From positions 558,001 to 622,000 of the forward strand of contig CAVZDW010000012.1 in the NCBI GenBank assembly GCA_963774155.1: DNA of 64,000 nt. Direction: 5' to 3'. This DNA comes from DASSUW01 sp963774155 (GTDB lineage: Bacteria; Actinomycetota; Thermoleophilia; Solirubrobacterales; Solirubrobacteraceae). Shown here one piece after another: positions 32,100-40,082 of this stretch; position 1 is the stretch's first letter; every line of letters starts with the position of its first letter. The notes under the pieces were generated by a model. The model saw only the letters and a list, made by a program, of their open reading frames with translations. It was not told the DNA's origin and searched no databases. A program made the translations under genes and the position numbers.

Positions 32100-33232
32100 G
32101 CCTCCATTCGTACCCGGACGCGGTCGGCGCCGAAGCGCACGGTCTCGTAGGCGATCAGCGCGACGGTCACGGCGCTCGCCAGGGCGAGCGCCACGAGCGA
32201 GTCGACCTCCGGCCCGACGAGGATGCAGAGGGCGAGGACGACGGCCGCGACGAGCCGCTGGCGGTTGACCGTCCCGACGTTGCGCAGCCGGAACGCCACG
32301 TGGGCGAGCAGGTACAGGGCGATGCCGCCGAACAGCGCCGCGGAGGCTTCGATCGGCAGCGCCTCGTCGACGTGCCCGACCACCTCCTCGACCCCGAGCG
32401 CGAAGAGCTCGATGCCGGCGATCATCGGGAGGTGCAGGTAGGCGAAGGAGTCGCGGGCGAGCGTGTTCCGCGCGACGCCCGTCAGCGCCCCGAGGGCCTG
32501 GTGGGCGACCGGCGCCACGACGTCGAAGTACGCCCACCAGAGCGCGGCCGAGGTCATGAGGGAGAGCACCGCGGCGACGCCGATCGCGGTGCTCAGCGGC
32601 TCGTCTCCCGCACCGGCGCCGATGGCGATGATCGACTCGCCCAGGGCGATGATCACGATCAGCGAGAAGCGCTCGGCGAAGTGCGCGGGGTGCACGCGAT
32701 AGCCGGCGACGCCGGTGACCAGCGGCCCGCCGTAGTCGATGGCCAGCGCCGCGATCCAGAGACCGGCCTGGAGGGCGCCGTCGGTGAACGCCGCGATGAC
32801 CAGCAGCAGCGGGCCGACCGTGGCGGACGGGAGCAGGCGCGCGACCGCCACGTGGACCTCGGGCTCCTCGCGGCTGGCCGCCCAGTAGAGCCCGAGGTGG
32901 GCCATGCGCATCACGAGGTACGCGAGCGCGAAGAGCAGCGCGTGGTCGCCGAACGCGCCCGGCACGGCGAGGGCCACCAGCACCATCGCGCCCATGGCCA
33001 CGAACACGGCCATCCGCGCGCGCAGGTCGTCACCGGCGACGTGGTTCGTCAGCCACGCGTAGGCGGCCCAGCCCCACCACAGGGCGGCCAGCACGAGCAG
33101 GCCCTGGCCGATCGAGGTCCACGAGAGGTCGTGGGCCATGAGGCTCGTCACGCGGGTGATCGCGAAGACGAACACGAGATCGAAGAACAGCTCGAGCGGG
33201 GTGACCCGCTGCTCGCCCGACTGAGCGCTCAT
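32096..33232 (-). CDS. LtrA-family membrane protein
   Basis: This 378-residue polytopic membrane protein has about 10-12 helices. It begins with RVTPLELFFDLVFVFAITRVT (residues 9-29), the signature of low-temperature-requirement LtrA proteins, and also has HFAERFSLIVIIALGESI near 190 and SAALWWAYFD near 235. The transport substrate or activity of this family is not settled. It overlaps the next minus-strand gene by ATGA. Confidence 0.88.
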   Translation of the reverse strand: MSAQSGEQRVTPLELFFDLVFVFAITRVTSLMAHDLSWTSIGQGLLVLAALWWGWAAYAWLTNHVAGDDLRARMAVFVAMGAMVLVALAVPGAFGDHALLFALAYLVMRMAHLGLYWAASREEPEVHVAVARLLPSATVGPLLLVIAAFTDGALQAGLWIAALAIDYGGPLVTGVAGYRVHPAHFAERFSLIVIIALGESIIAIGAGAGDEPLSTAIGVAAVLSLMTSAALWWAYFDVVAPVAHQALGALTGVARNTLARDSFAYLHLPMIAGIELFALGVEEVVGHVDEALPIEASAALFGGIALYLLAHVAFRLRNVGTVNRQRLVAAVVLALCILVGPEVDSLVALALASAVTVALIAYETVRFGADRVRVRMEA

Positions 33233-33243
33233 GGGCGCCGACC

Positions 33244-33897
33244 TTAGCGGTGCTCGTGGTGCACGGCCCGGGCCTCCGGGGCGTACAGGACACGCCAGCC
33301 GGCGGCGTGCAGGCGGCGGCAGAACTCGATCTCGTCCTCCTGCAGCCAGCCCACCGCTTCGGCCGCCTCGCGGCGGACGAGGAGCGCGGCGGCGGGGGCC
33401 CAGTCGACGTCGCGCACGGCGCGGCCGTGGCTCTGGACCAGGAACCGGCGGCCGAGCCCGGCCATCGCGACCGCTCGGGTCCACGGGCTGGGGAAGCGCC
33501 ACGCGGACGGCTGCTGGTGGCCGCCGGGGGTGACGAGCGTCGCGCCGGCCGCAGCGGCGTCGTCGGCCGCCGCGAGGGCATCGTGGAGCGCCGCGGTCGC
33601 GCCCGGCTCGAGCTCCGAGTCCTCGTTGAGGAGCAGGCAGAAGCGACCGCGGGCGCGCTCGAGCAGCGCGGTGGCGTTCTGGGCCTGATGGCGCCGGCGG
33701 TCGAGGGCGATCACGTCGGTCGTCACGGCGTGGGAGCGGGCGGTGTCCGCCGAGCCGTCGTTCGACGCGTTGTCGAGCACCAGCGTCTCGGTCTCGAAGT
33801 CGACCGTGGCGCGCTCGCGCGCGATCGCGTCAAGGCAGTAGCTGAGGAGCTGACGCTGCTCGGTGTTGACGACGCAGTAGCTGAGCTCGACGGCCAT
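33244..33897 (-). CDS. GT2-family glycosyltransferase
   Basis: This is a 217-residue soluble GT-A enzyme. Motifs are LSYCVVNTEQRQLLSYCLDAI at the start, LVLDNASNDGSADT near 39, LLNEDSELEPG near 88 as the metal-binding region, and a C-terminal EDEIEFCRRLHAAGWRVLY acceptor-site block near 187. Its neighbours are an LtrA-like gene and an acetyltransferase on the same strand. The sugar specificity is unknown. Confidence 0.85.
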   Translation of the reverse strand: MAVELSYCVVNTEQRQLLSYCLDAIARERATVDFETETLVLDNASNDGSADTARSHAVTTDVIALDRRRHQAQNATALLERARGRFCLLLNEDSELEPGATAALHDALAAADDAAAAGATLVTPGGHQQPSAWRFPSPWTRAVAMAGLGRRFLVQSHGRAVRDVDWAPAAALLVRREAAEAVGWLQEDEIEFCRRLHAAGWRVLYAPEARAVHHEHR

Positions 33898-33924
33898 CCC
33901 CGCTGATACTGGCAGCGCGCCGCG

Positions 33925-34449
33925 TCATGCGGGGGACCGGACATACACGGCGTACACGGGATCGTCGTCGTCCAGGCGCGGTGAGACGACCAGGCGACCC
34001 GAGTCCACGTAGCCCGCCTTCTCCGCCACACGGCGCGAGGGCGCGTTGTCCCTGTGCGCGAGGATCTCCAGGTCGCCGCGGTCCTGCTCGAGCGCCCACC
34101 GGGTGAGCATTCGCACCGCCCGGGTCGCCACGCCGCGGCCGCGGGCGTCGGCGGCCACCCAGTAGCCGATCTCGCCGTAGGCGGGATCGCGGTCGAGCTC
34201 CATCAGGCTGAACGAGCCGAGCAGGCGGTCGTCGGCCGCGTCGACCGCGAGGAAGTTGACCGACCGGCCGGCGGCCTCCTCCTCCGCGCTGCGGGCCAGG
34301 AAGAGCTCGGCGTCGGCGCGCGTGTAGGGGCTCGGGACGCGCGTCCAGCGCGAGATGTCCGGGTCCTGGCAGGCGGCGGTGATGGCGTCGATGTCGTCGA
34401 GCCGCTTCGGCCGCAGGACCAGGTCGCCGTCTCGCAGGGTCGTCGGCAT
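33925..34449 (-). CDS. GNAT-family N-acetyltransferase (RimJ/RimL-like)
   Basis: This 174-residue acetyltransferase begins DLVLRPKRLDDIDAI. It has GEIGYWVAADARGRGVATRAV near 92-112, containing the R/QxxGxG/A acetyl-CoA loop, and NAPSRRVAEKAGYVDSGRL near 136-154, typical of GNAT proteins acting on protein or amino-sugar amines. ATG 34449 is preferred; ATG 34470 would add seven residues that run into the tRNA-like fragment at 34474-34501. Confidence 0.85.
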   Translation of the reverse strand: MPTTLRDGDLVLRPKRLDDIDAITAACQDPDISRWTRVPSPYTRADAELFLARSAEEEAAGRSVNFLAVDAADDRLLGSFSLMELDRDPAYGEIGYWVAADARGRGVATRAVRMLTRWALEQDRGDLEILAHRDNAPSRRVAEKAGYVDSGRLVVSPRLDDDDPVYAVYVRSPA

Positions 34450-34473
34450 GGCGGTCCGAGTGTGGCGCACGCG

Positions 34474-34501
34474 GCGGGTTCGAGTCCGGCGTCTGCCACC
34501 A
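34474..34501 (+). other. tRNA 3'-end fragment with CCA, possible attachment-site remnant
   Basis: The layout matches the last 28 bases of a tRNA: GCGGG, then a TTCGAGT T-loop, then CCGGC (four of five T-stem pairs), a 7-base acceptor strand GTCTGCC, discriminator A and CCA. No 5' acceptor GGCAGAC, D-arm or anticodon arm precedes it within 80 bases, so it is not a full tRNA gene. tRNA 3' fragments are typical scars of integrase-mediated insertion. Confidence 0.5.
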
Positions 34502-34510
34502 TGCGCCGCC

Positions 34511-35644
34511 GTGCGCGCCCTGTTCTGGATCCCGCTCGCGCTGCTCGCCTGGACGCAGGTGGGCTACGGCGTGTTCCTCGGCGCGCTGCGGCGGCTCGGC
34601 GCGCGCTCGTGGACGCCGCCCGAGCCGGGCGCCGACCGTCCGATGGTCACGCTCGTCGTCGCCGCGTACAACGAGGCCGGGGTCATCTCCGAGAAGGTCG
34701 CCAACGCGCTGGCGCTCGACTGGCCGCGCGACCGCCTCGAGATCGTCGTGGCGGTCGACGGGGGCGCCGAGCCGGGGGCGGACGCGACGGCGGCGCTGGC
34801 GCGCTCGGCGGGCGCCGACGTGGTGCTCGAGCTGCCCCGCGGCGGCAAGTACCGCGCGCAGGACGCCGCGGTGCGCGTGGCGCGCGGCGAGCTGCTGGCG
34901 TTCTCCGACGCCAACGCGCTGTGGGAGCCGGACGCGCTCGTCCGGCTGATGGCGGCGTTCGCGGATCCCGAGGTCGGCTACGCGTGCGGGCAGGTGCGGT
35001 TCGTCAACGACGCCGGGACGAACCAGGAGGGGCTCTACTGGCGCTACGACATGTGGCTGCGCGAGCACGAGTCGGCGCTCGCCTCGGTCACGGCCGGCAA
35101 CGGCGCCATCTACGCGGTGCGGCCGGCGCTCTACATGACCGCCGACGAGGTCCTCGGCCACGACCTCTCGTTCCCCTTCAACGTCGTCAAGCGCGGCTCG
35201 CGCGCCGTGTACGTGCCGGCCGCGCGGGCGGTCGAGAAGATGGTCCCGACGGTCGAGGGCGAGTGGGCCCGCAAGCGGCGGATGATGGCCCACGCGTGGC
35301 CGATCATCCTGCGCGGCGGCCTGCTCGATCCTCGCGGCTACTCGCCGCTCTACACGCTCATGATCGCCTCGCACCGGCTCCTGCGGTACGCGACGCCGCT
35401 GCTGCACGCGCTCGTGGCGCTCGCGACGCTCGTGCTGCTGCGCCGGGGCCGGGCGTACGCGGCGGCCGCCGCGGCCCAGGCCGCGCTGGTGGGCGGCGCC
35501 GTGGCCGGCGGCCGGATCCGCTCGCGCCCGCTGCTCGTCGCGCGCTACTACGTGCTCACCACGGCGGCGCTGGCCTTCGGGCTCTACGACTGGCTGCGCC
35601 TCGGGACCGAGGTGGGCTGGGAGACCCCCGAGGGCACGCGATGA
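34511..35644 (+). CDS. Membrane-associated GT2 glycosyltransferase
   Basis: This 377-residue processive-type GT2 enzyme has one N-terminal membrane helix (VRALFWIPLALLAW) and two or three C-terminal ones (about 285-365). Catalytic motifs are VAAYNEAGVI near 57, VVAVDGGAEPGAD near 81, SDANALWEPDAL near 133 and a KRRMMAHAWPI block near 255 where processive enzymes carry Q/RxxRW. It would extend a lipid-linked or exported polysaccharide. The start is GTG 34511, ten bases after the tRNA-like fragment. It overlaps the sugar transferase by ATGA. Confidence 0.85.
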   Translation: MRALFWIPLALLAWTQVGYGVFLGALRRLGARSWTPPEPGADRPMVTLVVAAYNEAGVISEKVANALALDWPRDRLEIVVAVDGGAEPGADATAALARSAGADVVLELPRGGKYRAQDAAVRVARGELLAFSDANALWEPDALVRLMAAFADPEVGYACGQVRFVNDAGTNQEGLYWRYDMWLREHESALASVTAGNGAIYAVRPALYMTADEVLGHDLSFPFNVVKRGSRAVYVPAARAVEKMVPTVEGEWARKRRMMAHAWPIILRGGLLDPRGYSPLYTLMIASHRLLRYATPLLHALVALATLVLLRRGRAYAAAAAAQAALVGGAVAGGRIRSRPLLVARYYVLTTAALAFGLYDWLRLGTEVGWETPEGTR

Positions 35645-36268
35645 GGCCCGCGCCGTACCTGCGCTCGCGCCGCAAGCGCGGGCTCGACATCGTCGTCGCC
35701 GGGCTCGCGCTGACCCTGGCCTCGCCGGTGCTGCTGGCGTGCGCGATCGCGATCCGGCTCGAGACGCACGGCCACCCGATCTACCGCCAGCGCCGCGTCG
35801 GCCGCGCCGGCGCGCCGTTCGAGCTCTGGAAGCTGCGGACGATGGTCAGCGGCGCCGAGACGATGGGCAAGGGCCTGGCCGTCGACGAGGGCGACGACCG
35901 CATCACGCGCCTCGGCTCCTGGCTCCGCCGCACCTCCTTCGACGAGGTGCCCAACCTCATCAACGTCGTGCGCGGCGAGATGTCCGTGGTCGGCCCTCGC
36001 CCGACCGTGCAGGTCCAGGTCGACCGCTACGACGAGCAGCAGCGCCACCGGCTCGACGCCCTGCCCGGGGATCACCGGCTGGGCGCAGGTCCACGGCCGC
36101 GCCTCGCTCCCGTGGCACGAGCGCATCGAGCTCGACCTCTGGTACGTCGAGCACGCCTCCCTGCGCCTCGACCTCCAGATCCTCGCCCGCACCGCCCGCC
36201 TGGTCACCACCGGCTCGGGCCTCTACCGGGGCGAGACCGGCGGCTGGCGGGAGCCTGCCGGGTCCTGA
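35641..36268 (+). pseudogene. Polyprenyl-phosphate sugar-1-phosphate transferase, frameshifted
   Basis: The composite product (about 208 residues) is a bacterial sugar transferase that loads the first sugar phosphate onto undecaprenyl phosphate. Frame one gives KRGLDIVVAGLALTLASPVLL (membrane segment), YRQRRVGRAGAPFELWKLRTM, TSFDEVPNLINVVRGEMSVVGPRP and stops matching after LDALPG. Reading resumes one base later as ITGWAQVHGRASLPWHERIELDLWYV and ends at TGA 36266. One extra G in the run at 36067-36070 accounts for this. It is a sequencing error or a real inactivation of the initiating step. ATG 35641 overlaps the upstream GT2. Confidence 0.85.
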
Positions 36269-36338
36269 AAACGTACGGCTCGCGCACGAAACGCACCGCT
36301 ATTCCGCGCAAGGCCGTGCACCGGTGCGCGGGATCGAG

Positions 36339-36344
36339 TAGAAG
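36339..36344 (+). promoter_or_regulatory. -10 element of the LacI-family gene
   Basis: TAGAAG lies 7 bases before GTG 36352; there is no ribosome binding site, so a leaderless start is likely. Confidence 0.4.
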
Positions 36345-36351
36345 ACACAAC

Positions 36352-37302
36352 GTGGGGAGCCGGGTGACGTTGAAGACGATCGCCGACGTGGTCGGCGTCT
36401 CACGCACCACGGTCTCCAACGCGTACAACCGGCCCGACCAGCTCGCCCCGGAGCTCAGGGACCGGATCCTGCAGACGGCGAGGGAGCTCCGGTACGCGGG
36501 TCCTGACGCCGCCGCGCGCCAGCTGCGGTCGGGCCGACGGGACGCCGTCGGGCTCCTGCTCGCCGCCGGACTCTCGTCCGCGTTCAGCGACCCGGCCGCG
36601 AGCCTGCTCCTCCAGGGCATCGCCCGCGCGGCCGAGAACGCCGGGCTGGGCCTGCTCGTCATCCCCGAGCGCGGGACCGGCGTGCACGATGCCGTGGTCG
36701 ATGCGTTCTGCCTCTACGCGATGGCCGCGGACCACCCGAACGTCACGGCCGCGCGCGAGCGCGGGCTGCCGCTCGTGGTGGTGGACGAGCCGCGCCTCGA
36801 CGGGCACGCGTTCGTCGGGGTCGAGGATCGCCGGGGGGCGCGGATGGCGGCCGAGCACCTGCTCACCCTCGGTCACACGCGCTTCGCGCTGCTCGCCGAC
36901 CGTCGCTCCACCCACAACCTCGAGCGGCTGGGCGGCTATCGCGACGCGCTCGAGGGCGCGGCCATCGACTGGAGGCGGGTGCCGCGCTCCGAGCGGCCCG
37001 CCGACGCGCTCGACGCCGACCCGCTCCCGACGGCCGTGATCGCCGCCACCGACCAGCTCGCCATCGCGGCGATCGAGCTCGCGCGCAGCCGCGGGCTGCG
37101 GGTGCCGGAGGACATCTCGGTCGTCGGCTTCGACGACGTTCCCGAGGCCGGCCCGTCGAACCTCACCACGGTCCGCCAGCCGCTGATCGAGAAGGGCGAG
37201 ATCGCCGGTCGCATGCTCACCGATCGCGGGGGCGACGGTGAGGTGATCCTGCCGGTGGAGCTGGTCGTGCGCGGCACGACCGCTCCGGCCGTCACGGCCT
37301 AG
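36352..37302 (+). CDS. LacI-family transcriptional regulator
   Basis: This 316-residue regulator has the N-terminal helix-turn-helix LKTIADVVGVSRTTVSNAYN (residues 7-26) and hinge, then a periplasmic-binding-protein-like ligand domain with VVVDEPRLDGHAFVGVEDRRGARMAAEHLLTLGHTR and a C-terminal ISVVGFDDVPEAGPSNLTTVRQP block. The region before VVVDEP looks slightly short. No obvious sugar operon is adjacent, so the target is unknown. GTG 36352 is chosen by the -10 spacing; GTG 36364 is the alternative. It shares CTAG with the convergent stop. Confidence 0.9.
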   Translation: MGSRVTLKTIADVVGVSRTTVSNAYNRPDQLAPELRDRILQTARELRYAGPDAAARQLRSGRRDAVGLLLAAGLSSAFSDPAASLLLQGIARAAENAGLGLLVIPERGTGVHDAVVDAFCLYAMAADHPNVTAARERGLPLVVVDEPRLDGHAFVGVEDRRGARMAAEHLLTLGHTRFALLADRRSTHNLERLGGYRDALEGAAIDWRRVPRSERPADALDADPLPTAVIAATDQLAIAAIELARSRGLRVPEDISVVGFDDVPEAGPSNLTTVRQPLIEKGEIAGRMLTDRGGDGEVILPVELVVRGTTAPAVTA

Positions 37303-38018
37303 GGGACGTTCTCCGGACCCTGGTCGATGTACTCGTTGCGGAACGTGCGCACCGCGTCGAAGACCTCGTCGTTCATCTCCGGGCACGTGAGCGAATGGCC
37401 CCACGTCGTCGCGGCGACCTGCGCGGTCATGTCGGTCGTGTTCTCGTACAGGAGCATGTGGTAGCCGTCGTTCTGCTCGGCGAGCAGCGCCTCGAGCTGG
37501 GCGACGGTCTCGTCCGGCGTGCCGGGCTTGTACTGCACGTTGATGCGGCCGTGCTCGAGCGTGTGGACGAGCATGCCGAGCTGCGGGGTGCTGCCCGGCT
37601 GGTACACGCCGTCGTTGTACCACTCCGGGAAGTGGTTGCCCGAGGTCGGCGGGTTGGTCTTGTAGTCCGAAGCCGCGAACTCGCGGTCCTCGTGCTGGGC
37701 GCCCTCGATCTCGGGGTTCGAGAGCTTGCAGCCGGCCGCCTTCGCCGCCTCTTCGAGGTCGCCGATGGCGGGCTCGGGGATGCTCACGTTGGCCGCGTCC
37801 GGCGTCGAGGCCTCGCCCGCCGAGCTGCCGCTGGCGTCTCCGTCACCGCCGAGCGCGCCGGTCACGAGCAGGACCACGACGGCGATCGCCGCCACGCCGA
37901 CGAGCCCGCCGAGCACGATCTGCAGCCGCTTCTGGCGCGCGTGGCGCGCCTTCTCGGCCTGCTCTTGCGCCATTCGCTCCTCGCGACGGCGGGCCTTCTC
38001 CTCCTGGCGGTGGGACAT
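37299..38018 (-). CDS. DUF3105 membrane-anchored protein
   Basis: This 239-residue protein has a highly charged cytoplasmic N-terminus (HRQEEKARRREERMAQEQ), one membrane helix at about 32-58, and an extracytoplasmic DUF3105 domain. That domain shows TNPPTSGNHFPEW near 124, LVHTLEHGRINVQY near 148 and WGHSLTCPEMND near 203. The conserved His and Cys residues could bind a metal. It is divergent from a CsoR repressor 53 bases away, and the operator between them could control both. Confidence 0.85.
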   Translation of the reverse strand: MSHRQEEKARRREERMAQEQAEKARHARQKRLQIVLGGLVGVAAIAVVVLLVTGALGGDGDASGSSAGEASTPDAANVSIPEPAIGDLEEAAKAAGCKLSNPEIEGAQHEDREFAASDYKTNPPTSGNHFPEWYNDGVYQPGSTPQLGMLVHTLEHGRINVQYKPGTPDETVAQLEALLAEQNDGYHMLLYENTTDMTAQVAATTWGHSLTCPEMNDEVFDAVRTFRNEYIDQGPENVP

Positions 38019-38045
38019 CGGCGGATGAATGTAGCAACCCCGGTG

Positions 38046-38060
38046 TACCCCACCGGGGTA
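38046..38060. promoter_or_regulatory. CsoR-type operator
   Basis: TACCCC-ACC-GGGGTA is a perfect inverted repeat with a 3-base centre, in the style of operators bound by CsoR copper sensors. Its last two bases are the first two of the TATTAT -10 element of csoR (38059-38064), so binding would block that promoter. Confidence 0.7.
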
Positions 38061-38064
38061 TTAT
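38059..38064 (+). promoter_or_regulatory. -10 element of csoR
   Basis: TATTAT lies 7 bases before ATG 38072, the clearest leaderless promoter in the window. Confidence 0.6.
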
Positions 38065-38071
38065 TCGCCTC

Positions 38072-38347
38072 ATGCAGGCCGATGCCAAAGCCGTCCACAA
38101 CCGTCTCCGCCGGATCGAGGGCCAGGTCAGAGGGCTCCAGCGGATGGTCGACGACGACGCCTACTGCATCGACATCCTCACCCAGGTGGCCGCCGTCCAG
38201 ACCGCGCTCGAGCAGGTCGCCGTCAGCGTGCTCGACTCGCACGTACGCCACTGCGTGGCCGATGCGGTGGCCGTCGACGGCGCCGGATCGGACGAGAAGC
38301 TCGACGAGCTGATGGCCGCCGTGCGGCGCTTCGCGAAGGTCCGCTAA
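38072..38347 (+). CDS. csoR: CsoR-family copper-sensing repressor
   Basis: This is a 91-residue all-helical DUF156 protein. The N-terminal helix has NRLRRIEGQVRGLQRMV, and the three Cu(I) ligands of CsoR are present as C32, H57 and C61 (YCIDIL; SHVRHC). Metal binding releases the tetramer from DNA in this family. The operator at 38046-38060 overlaps its own promoter, indicating autoregulation. No copper ATPase or chaperone lies nearby; the only other candidate target here is the divergent DUF3105 gene. Confidence 0.9.
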   Translation: MQADAKAVHNRLRRIEGQVRGLQRMVDDDAYCIDILTQVAAVQTALEQVAVSVLDSHVRHCVADAVAVDGAGSDEKLDELMAAVRRFAKVR

Positions 38348-39189
38348 CCGGCGCGACGCGACGGCGCGGTGGCCGCCCGCGGCCGCCAGCATTCGTCGAG
38401 GAATGCGGCGATCTCGTCGGTGAGGCGGTCCGGCGCCAGGCGCAGCTCGACGATCGAGTTGGCCTGCAGCAGCCGCCCGTTCGGGAGCTCCTCCGCGAGC
38501 ATGCCGGCGTCGGAGAACGGGTGGACGATGTCGAACTGGTGGCCGATGACCAGCGTCGGCGCCTCGAACGTGCGGCGCTCGTCGCGATGCGGGGCGGTGC
38601 GGCCGAAGAACAGGCCCTGGATGACCGCCGCGCTCGGCTCGGGGTCCTGCCGGACCAGGTCGAGGAGGATGTCGACCTGCCACGGCAGCTTCCGGGCCGG
38701 GACGGTGCGAGCGGCCCGGGCCAGCAGGCGCGCGGCCGGCGCGCCGAAGGTCAGGCCGATCATCAGCGGCGTGAACGCCACCGCGCAGCCGAGCAGCGCG
38801 TGGTCGAGCACCGGCATCTCGATGACCATCCCCCGCACGCGCTCCGGGGCGATCGAGGCGACCTCGAGCGTCGTGTTCGCGCCCAGCGAGGTCCCGAGCA
38901 CGACCGCCTCGTCGATGTCGAGGTGGTCGAGCAGCGCGACGACCTCGCGCCCGAACTCGGTCATCGAATAGCGCCACATGTCGGTCGGCCGGTCCGACTC
39001 GCCGTGGCCGAGCAGGTCGAGCGTGAGCACGCGGTGGCCGCGCTCGGCCAGCGCCCGGGCCAGCGCGTCGTGCATGTAGCGGCTGAAGAGGAGGCCGTGG
39101 AGGAGGACGACCGTCCGCGGGCCCTCGCCGTACGAGCTGTAGGCCAGGCGCCGGTCGGCGTGGGCGAAGCTGCCGTCGATGCGATCCAC
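38344..39189 (-). CDS. Alpha/beta-hydrolase, catalytic His not evident
   Basis: This 281-residue alpha/beta-hydrolase has the oxyanion HG (residues 31-32), TLDLLGHGESDRP near 56 and the nucleophile S101 in LGTSLGAN. An acidic residue is present in IGHQFDIVHPF near 217. The C-terminal position where GxGH is normal reads QANSIVELRLAP, with no His, so either the His lies elsewhere or the enzyme is unusual. The substrate is unknown. The stop overlaps the csoR stop by 4 bases. Confidence 0.82.
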   Translation of the reverse strand: MDRIDGSFAHADRRLAYSSYGEGPRTVVLLHGLLFSRYMHDALARALAERGHRVLTLDLLGHGESDRPTDMWRYSMTEFGREVVALLDHLDIDEAVVLGTSLGANTTLEVASIAPERVRGMVIEMPVLDHALLGCAVAFTPLMIGLTFGAPAARLLARAARTVPARKLPWQVDILLDLVRQDPEPSAAVIQGLFFGRTAPHRDERRTFEAPTLVIGHQFDIVHPFSDAGMLAEELPNGRLLQANSIVELRLAPDRLTDEIAAFLDECWRPRAATAPSRRAG

Positions 39190-39202
39190 TGCGACCGCAT
39201 TC

Positions 39203-39208
39203 TAGGGT
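39203..39208 (+). promoter_or_regulatory. -10 element of the GNAT gene
   Basis: TAGGGT lies 7 bases before GTG 39216 with no ribosome binding site, consistent with leaderless expression. Confidence 0.45.
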
Positions 39209-39215
39209 CCCTGCC

Positions 39216-40073
39216 GTGCCCGACCCGTCAGTTCGACCGCTCCAGGCCACCGACATCGACGCGGTGCACGACGTCAGCGTCCTCGCGTTCCGGGAGCTCG
39301 CGCGCGGCTTCAGCGAGCGGCCCGATCCGGCCGGGCCGATCGCGCTCAGCCGGATCCGCGTCGGCCACCTGCTGGCCCGCGATCCCGGCGGCGCGTGGGT
39401 GGCCGAGCAGGATGGCCAGGTCGTCGGCTGCTCGCTCGCGGTCATGCGCGAGGGGGTCTGGGGCCTGTCGCTGCTCGTCGTCCGGCCCGAGGTGCAGTCG
39501 GGAGGGCTCGGCCGCGAGCTCCTCGCCCGCGCTCGCGCCTACGGCGACGGCGCCCGCGGCTGGATCGTGCTCGCCTCGCGCGACCCGCGGGCCCTGCGCA
39601 GCTACGCCCGCCTCGGGCTCGACTTCCATCCCGCGGTCGCCGCCCGCGGACGCCCGCGGGGCGCGGCCATGCCGCCCGAGGTCCGGCGCGGGGACGCCGC
39701 CGACCTGCCGCTGACCGTCGAGGTCGACCGCGCGGTCCGCGGCGCCGCCCACGGCGACGACATCGTCGCGCTGCTGGACGGCGGCGGCGATCTCCTCGTG
39801 CATCCCGGCCGCGGCTACGCGGTCGTTCGGGAGGGCGTCGTGCGTCTGCTCGCGGCCTTCGACGAGGCGGCCGCCGCCGCGCTCCTGCGCGGCTGCCTGG
39901 CCGCCGCCGGCACCCGCCACGCGGTCGTGGAATGGATCACCAGCGCCCAGAACTGGGCCGTCGCGCCGTGCCTGGAAGCGGGGCTGGAGCTGCGCTTCGA
40001 CGTCGGCGCCGTGTTCCTGGGGGGCGACGTCGGGCCGTTCGCACCGTACCTTCCGAGCGGCGCCTACCTCTAG
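39216..40073 (+). CDS. GNAT-family N-acetyltransferase with two GNAT-like halves
   Basis: This is a 285-residue protein. The N-terminal half is a normal GNAT domain (VRPLQATDIDAVHDV; LSLLVVRPEVQSGGLGRELLARA near 82-104 with the acetyl-CoA loop QSGGLG). The C-terminal half (about 150-285) appears to be a second, degenerate GNAT fold without that loop. Tandem GNATs of this type exist in actinobacteria. Only the spacing to TAGGGT supports the GTG start. The substrate is unknown. Confidence 0.8.
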   Translation: MPDPSVRPLQATDIDAVHDVSVLAFRELARGFSERPDPAGPIALSRIRVGHLLARDPGGAWVAEQDGQVVGCSLAVMREGVWGLSLLVVRPEVQSGGLGRELLARARAYGDGARGWIVLASRDPRALRSYARLGLDFHPAVAARGRPRGAAMPPEVRRGDAADLPLTVEVDRAVRGAAHGDDIVALLDGGGDLLVHPGRGYAVVREGVVRLLAAFDEAAAAALLRGCLAAAGTRHAVVEWITSAQNWAVAPCLEAGLELRFDVGAVFLGGDVGPFAPYLPSGAYL

Positions 40074-40076
40074 GGT
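40071..40076 (+). promoter_or_regulatory. -10 element of the SDR gene
   Basis: TAGGGT lies 6 bases before ATG 40083 and overlaps the stop codon of the GNAT gene. It decides for ATG 40083 over GTG 40077. Confidence 0.45.
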
Positions 40077-40082
40077 GTGGGC

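Noticed and set aside
34426..34501. A complete tRNA gene
   Set aside because: The 3' half fits, but no matching 5' acceptor strand, D-arm or anticodon arm is present.
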